This document shows positions 47,201 to 59,200 of a stretch of 64,000 nucleotides of DNA, in pieces; within the stretch, counting starts at the first letter, position 1, and each line of letters starts with the position of its first letter. A program made the position numbers and the translations under genes. Under the pieces are notes generated by a model. It worked only from the letters and a program-made list of their open reading frames with translations. It did no database searches and was not told the origin of the DNA. The stretch comes from Pseudomonas capsici (GTDB lineage Bacteria > Pseudomonadota > Gammaproteobacteria > Pseudomonadales > Pseudomonadaceae). Location: contig NZ_JAFGZD010000012.1 of the NCBI RefSeq assembly GCF_017165765.1, positions 62,001 through 126,000 on the forward strand, written 5' to 3'.

Positions 47201-50200
47201 GTTCGACCATCACGCCCTTCGGCAGACCGGTAGAACCCGAGGTGTAGATCACATAGGCCAGATTGCTCGAGGTCAGGCCCGGAACCATAGGGTTCCCGGC
47301 GTTGGCCGCCCAGTCCGGACGATCCAGAGCAATCACCGGCACCGGCAGTTCAGGCAGACGTGCCAGCAGGTCGAGCTGGGTCAGCACCACCACCGGCTCG
47401 CTGTTTTCCAGCAGATAGCGGATACGATCGTCCGGATGCCCCGGGTCCACCGGCACATAACCCGCGCCCGCCTTGAGCACGGCCAGCAGGCCAACCAGAG
47501 TTTCCAGCCCGCGACGGGCAAGCACCGCAACCCGATCATCCGGACGCACGCCTTGACCGATCAAATGATGGGCCAGGTCATTGGCACGGCGATTCAACTC
47601 GCTGTAGCTCAAGTGATGGCCGCCCACTTGTGCGGCAATGGCATCGGGCTGCACAACCGCCTGCTGCTCGATGCGCTGGTGAACGGTCAGCACGGTTTCA
47701 TGCTCGGCCAGATGATCATTGAAGCCTTCCAGCAGCTCGATCCGCTCGACCACCGGCAGAATGTCCAGTGCTTCGACCGGCGTCTGCGGTGCCTGCTCCA
47801 GCGCCACCATCAGACCTTCGACGGCATGGGTCAGATAGGCACAGATGCGACGCGCATCGATACCCGCCGAGGTCAGTGCGCTCAGCTCGAAGTCTTCGCC
47901 CAGGTCGTCGACGCTCAGGGTCAGCGGATAGTTGCTGCGCTCGTCCGCCTGCAACAACTCGATCCCCTGCCAGGCCGTGCTGGCCGCTTCGTCGGCAGCT
48001 TGCGGTGCCGCACTGTGGCGATAGTTGAACAGCGCACTGAACAACGGCGCACCCGCCGGCAAGGCACTGCACCGCTGAGCCAGTGCCAGCGGTGCATGCT
48101 CGTGGGCAAACAGCCCGCTCAGGCGGCGATGGGTTTGCAGAACCACGTCGCGCACGGGCTGATTGCCCAGGTCGATACGCAGCGGCAAGGTGTTGATGAA
48201 CACACCCAGAGTGCGCTCCACCCCTTCGCCGCCCTGCAAGCGCCCGAGCAGCACGGTGCCGAACACCACCTTTTCACGACCGGACAAGTGACCCAGCACT
48301 TGCGCCCAGGCCAGGTGCATCAGGCTTGCGGCACTGACACCCAACTGACGGGACTGATCGCGGACCCGACGGGACAAGGCCGAATCCAGGCGCTGTCGGG
48401 CTTCACCCGGTACATCCGTGCCGGGCAGCGTAGCCTGACCATACGGCAGGGTCGGTTCGTCAAGATCACCCAGTTGCTCGCGGAAGAACGCCTCATGAGC
48501 TTCATCGCCAGGTCCCAGCAGAGCCTGGGCGATGTAGTTGCGATACGGCACAGGCTCAGGCAGTTGCGCTTCAAGGCCCAGCAGCACGGCTTGCAACTCG
48601 TGACTCAGCAGCTCAAGGGCCATATGGTCCATGATCAGGTGATGGAACAGCAGAACGGCGACGATCCGCTGGTTGTCCGGATCTTCGGCATGTACCAGAC
48701 GCAGCAGCGGTGCCTTGTCCAGATTCAGCGGCTCGGCATCGCTCAAGGCTGCCAGCGGCACTTCGACCACCGGCAGTTCGGCATTGCGCCAGACCACCTG
48801 TACCGGCGTTTCCAGTCCCTCCCAACATAGCGAGGTGCGCAGCACATCGTTACGGGCGATGACACGTTGCAAGGCCGAGCAGAAAGCGTTCAGGCGCTCG
48901 CGGTCGGCAAAGGCGAAACGTGCCTGCAGACGGTAAGGGTCATCCTCAACAGAAGTCAGGTAATGGTAGAAAATACCGGCCTGCAGCGGCCCCAGAGGAT
49001 AAATGTCCTGCACGTTCGCAGCACCGCCGGGAATGCTGGCGACGATACGGTCGATGGCTGGTTGATCCAGCTTGACCAGCGGCAACAGCTCCGGCGTGAT
49101 GCGCGAGCAATCCGCCGTGATCAGGTTGGCCGGTACTTGCACGCCATGGCTGCTGCCGATGCCGCTGGCCAGGGCGGCCAGGGTTGGCTGGGCGAACAGC
49201 ACGCGGATATCGGCTTCCAGACCGAGACGACGAATGCGAGCGATCAGGGTCACGGCCAGCAGCGAATGCCCGCCCAGTTCGAAGAAGTTGTCATGGCGCC
49301 CTACCCGGTCAACCTGCAGCAATTCGCTCCAGATTTCGGCCAGATCGGTTTCCAGTTGACCCTGTGGCGCCTCGTAGTCACGCCCCGGCAATGCTTCACG
49401 ATCCGGAGCAGGCAAGGCGCGACGGTCGACCTTGCCGTTGGCGGTCAGTGGCCAGGCGTCGAGACGCACAAAGGCGCTGGGCACCATATAGCCCGGCAGG
49501 ACTGTCAACAGCTCGGCACGCAGCTCGGTAACAGAAATCGGCGCTGTATTGGCCTGCTGGATGAAATAGGCCACCAGTCGCGGCTGGCCCGGTTCGTCTT
49601 CACGCGCCAGTACCAGCGCCTCTTCGATACCCGGCAATTGACCCAGCTGGCTCTCGATCTCGCCCAGTTCGATCCGCACACCCCGGATCTTCACCTGATC
49701 GTCGTTACGACCCAGATACTCCAGCGTGCCATCGGCATTCCAGCGCGCCAGGTCGCCGGTGCGGTACATCCGCGCCCCCGGCTGCGCACTGAACGGATCG
49801 TCGAGGAAGCGCTCGGCGGTCATTTCCGGACGGTTCAGATAACCACGGGCCACGCCGTCGCCCGCCACATACAACTCACCCGCCACACCAAACGGCACCA
49901 GTTGCTGATGCTCGTCCAGCAGGTAAACCTGCGTATTGGCAATCGGCTTGCCGATATCCAGGCTGCCATCGGGGAACAACTGACCCGAAGTGGCCACGAC
50001 CGTGGCTTCGGTCGGGCCGTAGTTGTTGATCACGGCAAAACCCGGATCACGGTGGAACTGACGCAGACGGTCGCCACCGATCAGCAGGGTGCGCAGCGTC
50101 GGGTGACGCAGGTCACGGCTGAACGCATATTCGGCCACCGGCGTCGACAGGAACGACACCTGCAGCGGCTGCGCCAGCCACCAGTCCAGCAGCGTATCCA

Positions 50201-53200
50201 GTTGTTCGTTGCTGACCTGCGCAGGCGGCAGGTGCAGGGTCGCACCGGCGCACAGCGCCGGCCAGACTTCCCAGGCCATGGCGTCGAAACCGAAACCGGC
50301 GACGCTGGCGGTGTGGCTACCGGCGTGCAGATCGAAGGCTTCGCAATGCCAGTGCACCAGATTGCTCAGGGTACGATGTTCGACCATCACGCCTTTGGGC
50401 TGGCCGGTCGAGCCGGAGGTGTAGATCACATAGGCCAGATTGGCGGCGCTCAGGCCTTGCACCAGCGGGTTGTCCGGCTGCTCGGCCCAGTCCGGGCGGT
50501 CCAGGGTAATCACCGGCACCGACAGCGGTGGCAGACCGGCCAGCAGGCTGTGCTGGGTCAACACGGCCACCGGCGCGCTGTCGCTCAGCAGATAAGCAAT
50601 ACGCTCGTCCGGGTGCGCCGGGTCCACCGGCACGTAACCGGCACCGGCCTTGAGCACAGCCAAAAGACCAACCAGAGTATCCAGGCTGCGACGGGCCATC
50701 ACGGCCACGCGATCGTCCGGGCGCACGCCCAGGCCGATCAGGTGATGGGCCAGAGCATTGGCCTTGCGGTTCAGCTCGCTGTAGCTCAGCTGCTGGTCGC
50801 CCACCTGCGAGGCGATGGCGTCTGGTCGCTGAACAGCCTGAGTTTCGATCAAGCCATGGATGGTCTGACCTTGCGGGACTTGCAGCCCGGTAGCATTCAG
50901 TGCTTCCAGCAGGTACTGACGCTCTTGCTCGCCCACCAGCGCGACCTGATCCAGCACCGCCTGCTCGTTGTCCACCAGCGCTTGCAGCAGTTGCTCGAAG
51001 TAATGAACGTAACGAGCCACGGTGGCCTCGTCGAACAGCGCCAGCGCGTAATCCAGCGTGCCGACCAGTGTTTCGCCCTGCTCGCCCAGATTCAGCGACA
51101 GGTCGAACTTGGACACCTGGCTGGCCTGCTCGACCGGCGCGACAACAAGCCCGTCCATCTGCGGAGCCGAAGCTTCGCCCGCCAGCCAGTTCAAGGTGGT
51201 CTGGAACAATGGCGCATGAGCCAGACTGCGCTCCGGACGCACGATCTCCACCACTTGCTCGAATGGCAGGTCCTGATGATCCTGAGCTTCCAGCACACGC
51301 TTCCGGACCTGAGCCAGCAAGGCTTCACCAGTCGGAGCGCCCGAAGTATCGATGCGTACGGCCAGGGTATTGACGAACAGACCGACCAGCCCTTCCAGCT
51401 CGGTGCGACCACGGCCTGCCATCGGGCTGCCGATCACCACATCGTTCTGTCCGGACAGACGTGCCAGCAACGTTGCCCAGGCCGTCATCAGCGTCATGTA
51501 CAGGGTCACGCCCTGACGCTGAGCCAAGGCCCGCAGGCCGCTGCTCAAGTTTGCATTCAGGTGGACCGCCAGGCTGCCGCCGGTGAAGTCCTGCTGCGCC
51601 GGACGTGGCCGGTCGGTTGGCAGCATCAGCAGCGTCGGAGCGCCGCTCAGTGCCTCACGCCAGTAGCTTGACTGCTGTTGCAGACGCTCGCCGGTCAGCC
51701 ACTGGCGCTGCCAGACGGCATAGTCGGCGTACTGGATGGCCAGTGCAGGCAAAGGATCGGCTGCACCCAGACGCAGGGCCGGGTACAGGGCCAGCAGTTC
51801 GCGGGTCAGCACGCCCATGGACCAGCCATCGGCCACGATATGGTGCACAGTGAGCAACAACACGTGATGATCGTCGGCCATCTGCAACAGACGACCACGG
51901 ATCACCGGGCCGTGGGTTAGATCGAAAGGTGCCGCCGCTTCTGTGCGAACCCGTTCAGCCAGGGCTTCAGGCTTATGGCGCAGGTCTTCCAGCGGCAGGA
52001 CGACTTCATCGGATACCGGCGCGAACAGCACTTCTGCGCCGTCTTCCAGGGCAATAAAGCGGCTGCGCAGGGTTTCGTGACGCTCGATGATACGAGCCAG
52101 GGCGCGGGACAGCGCAGGCACATCAAGTGCGCCCTGCAGGCTCAGGGCCATGGGGATGTTGTACGCCTCGTTGCCACCTTCCATCTGTGCCAGGAACCAC
52201 AGGCGTTGCTGGGCGAATGACAACGGCAGCGACTGGTCGCGAGAGGCCGGCAGGATCTGCGCCTGCTCGGTACGTTCGATCCCGGACACGGCAGCAGCCA
52301 CCGCCGCCAGTTCGCCCAGGGCAAAGAGTTCACCCAGCGGCAACTCCACACCCAATTGCTGGCGAACCTGGGAGACCATGCGCATGGCCAGCAGGGAATG
52401 CCCGCCCAGATCGAAGAAGTGATCGTGGCGACCCACCTGCTCGACCTGCAACACTTCGGCCCAGATCTGTGCCAACGCGATTTCGACCTCGCCTTGCGGC
52501 GCTTCGTAGGTCATTCCAAACAGTGCCGAGCGATCCGGTTTGGGCAAGGCACGACTGTCGAGCTTGCCGTTGGCGGTCAGCGGCAGGGTTTCCAGCTCGA
52601 CGAACGCGGCCGGCACCATATATTCCGGCAGGTTGGCCTGCAGGGCTGCGCGCATCTGCTCGGACGTGAGGGCTTCGACGTCCTTGTGCTGAGTGAAATA
52701 GGCAACCAGACGCACACGCCCCGGTTCGTCTTCACGGGCCAGTACCACGGCGTCCCGGACACTGGGCAATTCGTGGAGACGGCTGACGATTTCACCCAGT
52801 TCGATGCGGAAACCGCGAATCTTCACCTGATCGTCGTTACGGCCCAGGCATTCCAGCTGGCCATCTTCCAGCCAGCGACCCAGGTCACCCGTGCGGTACA
52901 TCATCGCGCCCGCTTCATCACTGAACGGATCGCTCAGGAATTTCTCGGCAGTCAGGTCAGGACGGTTCAAGTAACCCTGCGCCACGCCATCGCCGCCAAT
53001 GTACAGCTCGCCGATAACGCCTTGCGGCACCAGACGCTGATGGGCATCCAGCACATAGATGCTGGTGTTGCCGATAGGCCGTCCAATGGATACCGACTCG
53101 GCACCTTCAGCCACTTCCCGCACTTCGTTGGTGGTGGCAAAAGTGGTGGTTTCGGTCGGGCCATAGCCGTTCACCAGACGCAGGCCAGGCGCATGCTCCA

Positions 53201-56200
53201 GCATGGTACGGAAACTGGCCGGATCGGCACGCTCGCCGCCGGACATCAGGTAACGCAGGCCCTTGAGTGCATCGGGAATCAGTTGCACGTACTGGTTGAA
53301 CAGCGCAGTGGTGAGGAACAGCACGCTGACGTTACTCAAGGCAACGCTGAGGCGCGCCGGGTCGATCAGGGTCTGGTGGTCGATGACCAGCAGTTGTCCG
53401 CCGTTGAGCAAGGCGCCCCAGACTTCCATGGTGCTGGCATCGAACGCCGGGTTGGAAGCGAAGGCAACGCGATCCTGTTCGTTGAAGTCGGCGAAGCCAT
53501 TGTTCAGCACCAGCCTGGCAATGCCGCGATGCAGCACGCACACGCCTTTCGGTGCGCCAGTGGAGCCGGAGGTGTACATGACGTACGCCACGCTGTTGGA
53601 GTTCTGCAGCAGAGCCGGATCGTGGGCAGGCTGATCGTCCAGAACCAGCTGGTCAAGATCGATACGCGCAGTGGCCGAGTCGATAGAAGCTGCGCTGCGG
53701 GTCAGCACGAACACAGCCTTGCAGTCTTCGATCATGTAGACCTGACGCTCGGCGGGTGCGTTGATGTCCAGCGGCACATAGATCGCCGCGCACTTGCCGA
53801 TGGCCAGCTGAGCAACCAGCAACTCAATGGAGCGCGGCAACAGGATTGCCAGGTGATCATTGGGCTTGACGCCATTCCCGATCAGATAGTGAGCCAGGCG
53901 GTTGGCGCGCTCGTTGAGTTCGCCATAGCTCAGCGAGAGACTGCCATGGACGGCAGCCACGGCCTGAGGATGGGCGGCGGCACGTTGCTCGAACAGGTGG
54001 TGTACCGGTTGTTCGCGAGGGTAATCGCGACGGGTGATATTGAAGCCCACCAGCAGGCGCTGGCGCTCCGCTGCGGGCAGCACCGACAACTGCTGCATAC
54101 CGTCTTCCGGTTGCAACTCCAGAGCTGCGACCAGATTGGCCACAGCTTCCTGCAGATAAGCGCACACGCGCTGGGCGTCGATGCCTGGTGCCGCCTGGGC
54201 GGTCAGGCTGAAGGTTTCGCCCAGATCGTCGATGCTCAGGGTCAACGGATAGTTACTGCGCTCTTCGGCATTCAGCACGTCGATGCCCTGCCAGGCTTTG
54301 CTGGCCGCTTCGTCTCTGGCCTGAGGTGCAGCGCTGTGGCGGTAATTGAGCAGCGTGCTGAACAGTGGTGCGCCAGCCGGCAAGGCACTGCAACGTTGCG
54401 CCAGAGCCAGTTGGGCATGTTCGTGAGCAAGCAGGCCGGTCAAACGGCGATGAGTGTCGAGGACCGCGTCACGTACCGACTGGTCGCCCAGATCGATGCG
54501 CAGTGGCAAGGTGTTGATGAACACACCCAGGGCACGCTCCACACCTTCCCCGCCTTGCAGACGTCCCAGCAATACGGTGCCGAACACCACGCTGTCGCGC
54601 CCGGACAGTTGCCCCAGCACCTGAGCCCAGGCCAGGTGCATCAGGCTCGCGGCACTGACGCCCAGTTGTCGGGCCTGCTCCCGGACCTTGCCGCAAAGGG
54701 CAACGTCCAGTGGCAGCCGGGCCTCGTTCAGTTCGCCCTCACCAGCCGCCACGGGCAGGCCGTAAGGCAAGGTCGGTTCGTCGATGTCACCCAGTTGCTC
54801 GCGGAAGAAGCTTTCATGGGCTTCGTCGCCAGGACCTTGCAGGACCTGGGCGACATAGTTGCGATACGGTACCGGCGCAGCAAGTTGTGCTTCTTCATCG
54901 AGGAGCATGGCCTGCAACTCGTGGCCCAGCACTTCAAGGGCCACGTGGTCCATGACCACATGATGGAAGCGCAGCACCGCAGAGATCCGCTGGGTAGCCG
55001 GATCACGTGCATGTACCAGATGCAGCAGTGGCGCCTGGGTCAGGTCCATCCTTGGCGTGCTGGCCAGATCCTGCAGCGGGATCTCGTCGATCTTCAGGCG
55101 GGCTTCACGCCAGACCACCTGCACCGGTGTCGGCAGACCTTCCCAGAGCAACGCGGTGCGCAGGATGTCATTGCGCTCGATGACCCGTTGCAATGCATGA
55201 CTGAAAGCTTCAAGGCGAGACTCGTCAGCGAAGGCAAACTGCGGTTGCAGCAAGTACGGATCGTTGTCGCCCGCGGCCAGGTGATGGTAAAGAATGCCCG
55301 CCTGCAACGGCCCCAGCGGGTAGATGTCCTGCACATTGGCAGCGCCGCCGGGAACGCTGGCGACGATACGGTCGATGGTATCCTGCTCCAGCGCTATCAG
55401 TGGCAACAGATCCGGTGTGATGTGCTGACAGTCTGCGCCGATGCGGTTGGCTGGCACCTGCAGTTCGCTGCCGACGCTGTTATCGGCAGAGCTGGCCAGA
55501 GCAGCCAGGGTCGGCTGGGCAAACAGCACGCGAATATCGGCGGTCATGCCCAGACGGCGCATGCGGGCGATCAGGGTCACGGCCAGCAAAGAGTGGCCGC
55601 CGAGCTCGAAGAAGTTGTCCTGACGACCGACTGTTTCCACGTGAAGCAGTTCGGACCAGAGTGCGGCCAGTTGTGTTTCTGTCTCGCCCTGAGGTGCTTC
55701 GTAGTGGCGGCTCAGCACGGCCTGTACGCCCGGCTCCGGCAAGGCTGCGCGGTCGAGTTTGCCGTTGGGGCTCAGGGGCAAGGTCGGTAGTGCGACATAA
55801 GCCGAAGGCACCATGTAATCCGGCAAGCCGGCCAGCACATATTCACGCAGCACTTCGATGCCAGGGGTTTCCTGGCCTTCATGGCAACTGAACCAGGCCA
55901 CCAGACGTTCGTTATGCAGCAGCACTGCCACTTCACGGATGGCCGGGTGGGTCGCCAGACGTGCTTCGATTTCACCCAGTTCGATACGCAGGCCATGCAA
56001 CTTGACCTGGAAGTCATTGCGGCCCAGGAACTCCAGAGTGCCATCGGCACGCTGACGCACCAGGTCGCCACTGCGGTACAGGCGGTCGCCTGCCACGAAC
56101 GGGCTGTCGATAAAACGCTCGGCCTGCATATGCGGCAGATTCAGGTAGCCACGGGCAACACCGGCACCACCGATGTGCAACTGGCCCACCACGCCTTGGG

Positions 56201-59200
56201 GGACCGGCTGATCGTAGGCATCCAGTACATACAGACGGGTGTTGCTGATGGGGAGACCGATCGGCAAGGCGCTGTCTGGCACGCGGTCCTGAGGCTCCAG
56301 AGTCCAGACACTGCAATCCACCGTGGTTTCGGTCGGACCATAGACGTTGTGCAGACGCACGCCTGGCAGGCTCTGACGCACCTGCCGGGCCAGAGCCTCG
56401 GTCAACTCGCCACCGCCACAGACGATATCGGTCAGGGAGTTGCACTGGCGGCTTTCTTCCAGCTCCAGGAACTGTTGCAGCAAGGCCGGTACGAATTGCA
56501 CCACACTGACCTGCCGCTCGACGATCAACTGCGCCAGATAGGCCGGGTCGCGATGCCCGTCCGGGCGTGCCAGCACCAGACGAAGACCGGCGCACAGCGG
56601 CCAGAACAGCTCCCATACCGAGGCATCGAAGCTGACCGGCGTCTTGTGCAGCAAGGCACCTTCAGGGGTTGGCAGGATCAGCTGCGAACTCCATTGCACC
56701 AGGTTGCAAAGGCCACGGTGCTCGACCATCACGCCTTTGGGCGTACCAGTGGAGCCGGAGGTGTAGATCACGTAAGCCAGATGGTCGGCGCTCAGGCCCG
56801 GCACCACCGGGTTCTCGGCAGATTGAGCCGCCCAGGTGCCAGCATCCAGATTCACCTGTTGCAGAGCGTTATCGGCAAAACGCTCCTGGGTTTTGGCATC
56901 GACCAACAGGGTCAGGGCGCCGCTGTCGGCCAGCATGTAAGCCAGACGCTCGCTCGGATAGCCCGGATCCAGTGGCACGTAGGCACCACCGGCCTTGAGC
57001 ACGGCCAGCAGACCGATAAGCAGGTTCGGGCCACGCTCCAGACAGACCGCCACCCGGCTGTCGGCCTGCACACCTTGGCCGATCAGGTGATGGGCCAGGC
57101 GGTTGGCGGCTTCATTGAGCTGGCGATAGCTCAGACGAACACCTTCGCTTTCCAGCGCAATGGCATCAGGCGTGTTCGCCACCTGGGCCTCGAACAGCGC
57201 CTGCACAGGCTGATCAAGTACGAAGTTCTGCTCGCTGGCGTTGAAGTCCACCAGCAGACGCTGACGCTCCTGGGGCTTGAGCAGGTCGGTCTGTGCCGGA
57301 ACGGCCTGATCGCTGCCGACCATGCTCCACAGCAAAGGCTCCAGGTAAGACACATAACGCTCGGCAGTGGCTGCATCGAACAAGGCCGTGGCGTAATCCA
57401 GGGCACCGGCAAAACCTTCTTCGGTTTCCCCCATGCTCAGGGTCAGATCGAACTTGGCAAAGGTCGGTTGATCACCCAGCGGCTCCAGACGCAGGTCCCC
57501 CAGATGCAGCTCCAGTCCCTGACTGCCGTCCCAGGCCAGAGAGGTCTGGAACAGTGGGCTGTGGGCCAGGCTGCGAGGCGGACGCAAGCGCTCTACAACC
57601 TGCTCGAATGGCAGGTCCTGATGTTCCTGGGCTTCCAGCACGCGAGTCTTGATGCGTGCCAGCAGTTCAGTGACATCCGGCTCGCCCGAGGTATCGACAC
57701 GCACGGCCAGGGTATTGACGAACAGACCGATCAGCCCTTCGACTTCGGCACGACGACGGTTGGCCACCGGCGTACCGATGACCACTTCGTCCTGACCGGA
57801 CAGACGCGCCAGCAGCACGGACCAGGCGCCCATGAACAACATGAACGGTGTCACGCCATGGCGCTGACAGAAAGCCTTGATTTCGCTGCTCAGACGCGCA
57901 TCGAAACGCACCGGGAGACTGACGCCCGTGTAGTCCTGACGCGCCGGACGAGGCCGGTCGGTAGGCAGGGTCAGCAATACCGGCGCGCCGGAAAGCGCCT
58001 GATGCCAGTAGTCGCCCTGACTGCTCAGCCTTTCGCTGTCCAGCCAGTTGCGCTGCCAGATGGCGTAGTCGGCGTATTGCAGGGCCAGTGGCGGCAGCGG
58101 GTCATCGAGGCCCTGGCTGAACGCCTTGTACAGCGCCGTGAGTTCGCGGGTCAGAACCCCCAGCGACCAGCCGTCGGCAACAATGTGATGCACAGTCAGC
58201 AACAGTACATGGCGATCTTCGGCCAGGCACAACAGACGACCACGGATCGGCAACTCATGGTTCAGGTCGAAAGCCTGTTCCGCTTCTTCCTTGACTACGG
58301 CCTGCAAAGCCTGCTCGTCCTGATCGCGCAAGTCCTGCCAGGTCAGATCCGGCACCACGTTTGCGGGTGCGGCTTGTACCGAGGCTTCACCCTCTTCCTG
58401 CGTGAAGCGGCTGCGCAGGCTGTCGTGGCGTGCAACGATGCGCTCCAGTGCGCGCTTCAGCGCACGGGTGTCCAGCTGGCCGGTCAGTTGCAGGCCCAGA
58501 GGAATGTTGTAGGCGCTGTTGGCGTCTTCCATCTGCGCCAGGAACCAGATCCGCTGCTGGGCGAAAGACAGCGGAACCGCGCCGCTGCGCGGCAGCACTT
58601 CGATGGGTGGCAGCTCATTCCTGCCGGCATTGCCCAGGCATTGCGCCACGGCAGCCAGAGCGCTGTCGGCGAACAGATCGCCCAAGGACAACTCCAGCGA
58701 CAGGCGCTGACGCACCTGGGAAACCATCCGCATCGCCAGCAGAGAGTGACCGCCCAACTCGAAGAAACGGTCATGCCGCCCTACCCGCTCGACTTGCAGC
58801 AATTCGCTCCAGATCTGCGCCAGAGCGACTTCCAATTCGCCTTCCGGTGCCTGATATTCACCGGTGAACAGCGCATCGCGGTCCGGAACAGGCAAGGCGC
58901 GACGGTCGACCTTGCCGTTGGCGGTCAATGGCCAGGCATCCAGACGGACCAGCGCGCTGGGCACCATGTAGGCGGGCAACTGCTCCAGCAAGGCAGCGCG
59001 CAATTCATTCACCACCAGCGGCTCACTGCCGGCCCGCTCGGTGAAATACCCCACCAGACGCGGCTGGCCCGGTTCGTCTTCACGCGCCAGTACCAGCGCC
59101 TCTTCGATACCCGGCAATTGACCCAGCTGGCTCTCGATCTCGCCCAGCTCGATCCGCACACCCCGGATCTTCACCTGATCGTCGTTACGACCCAGATACT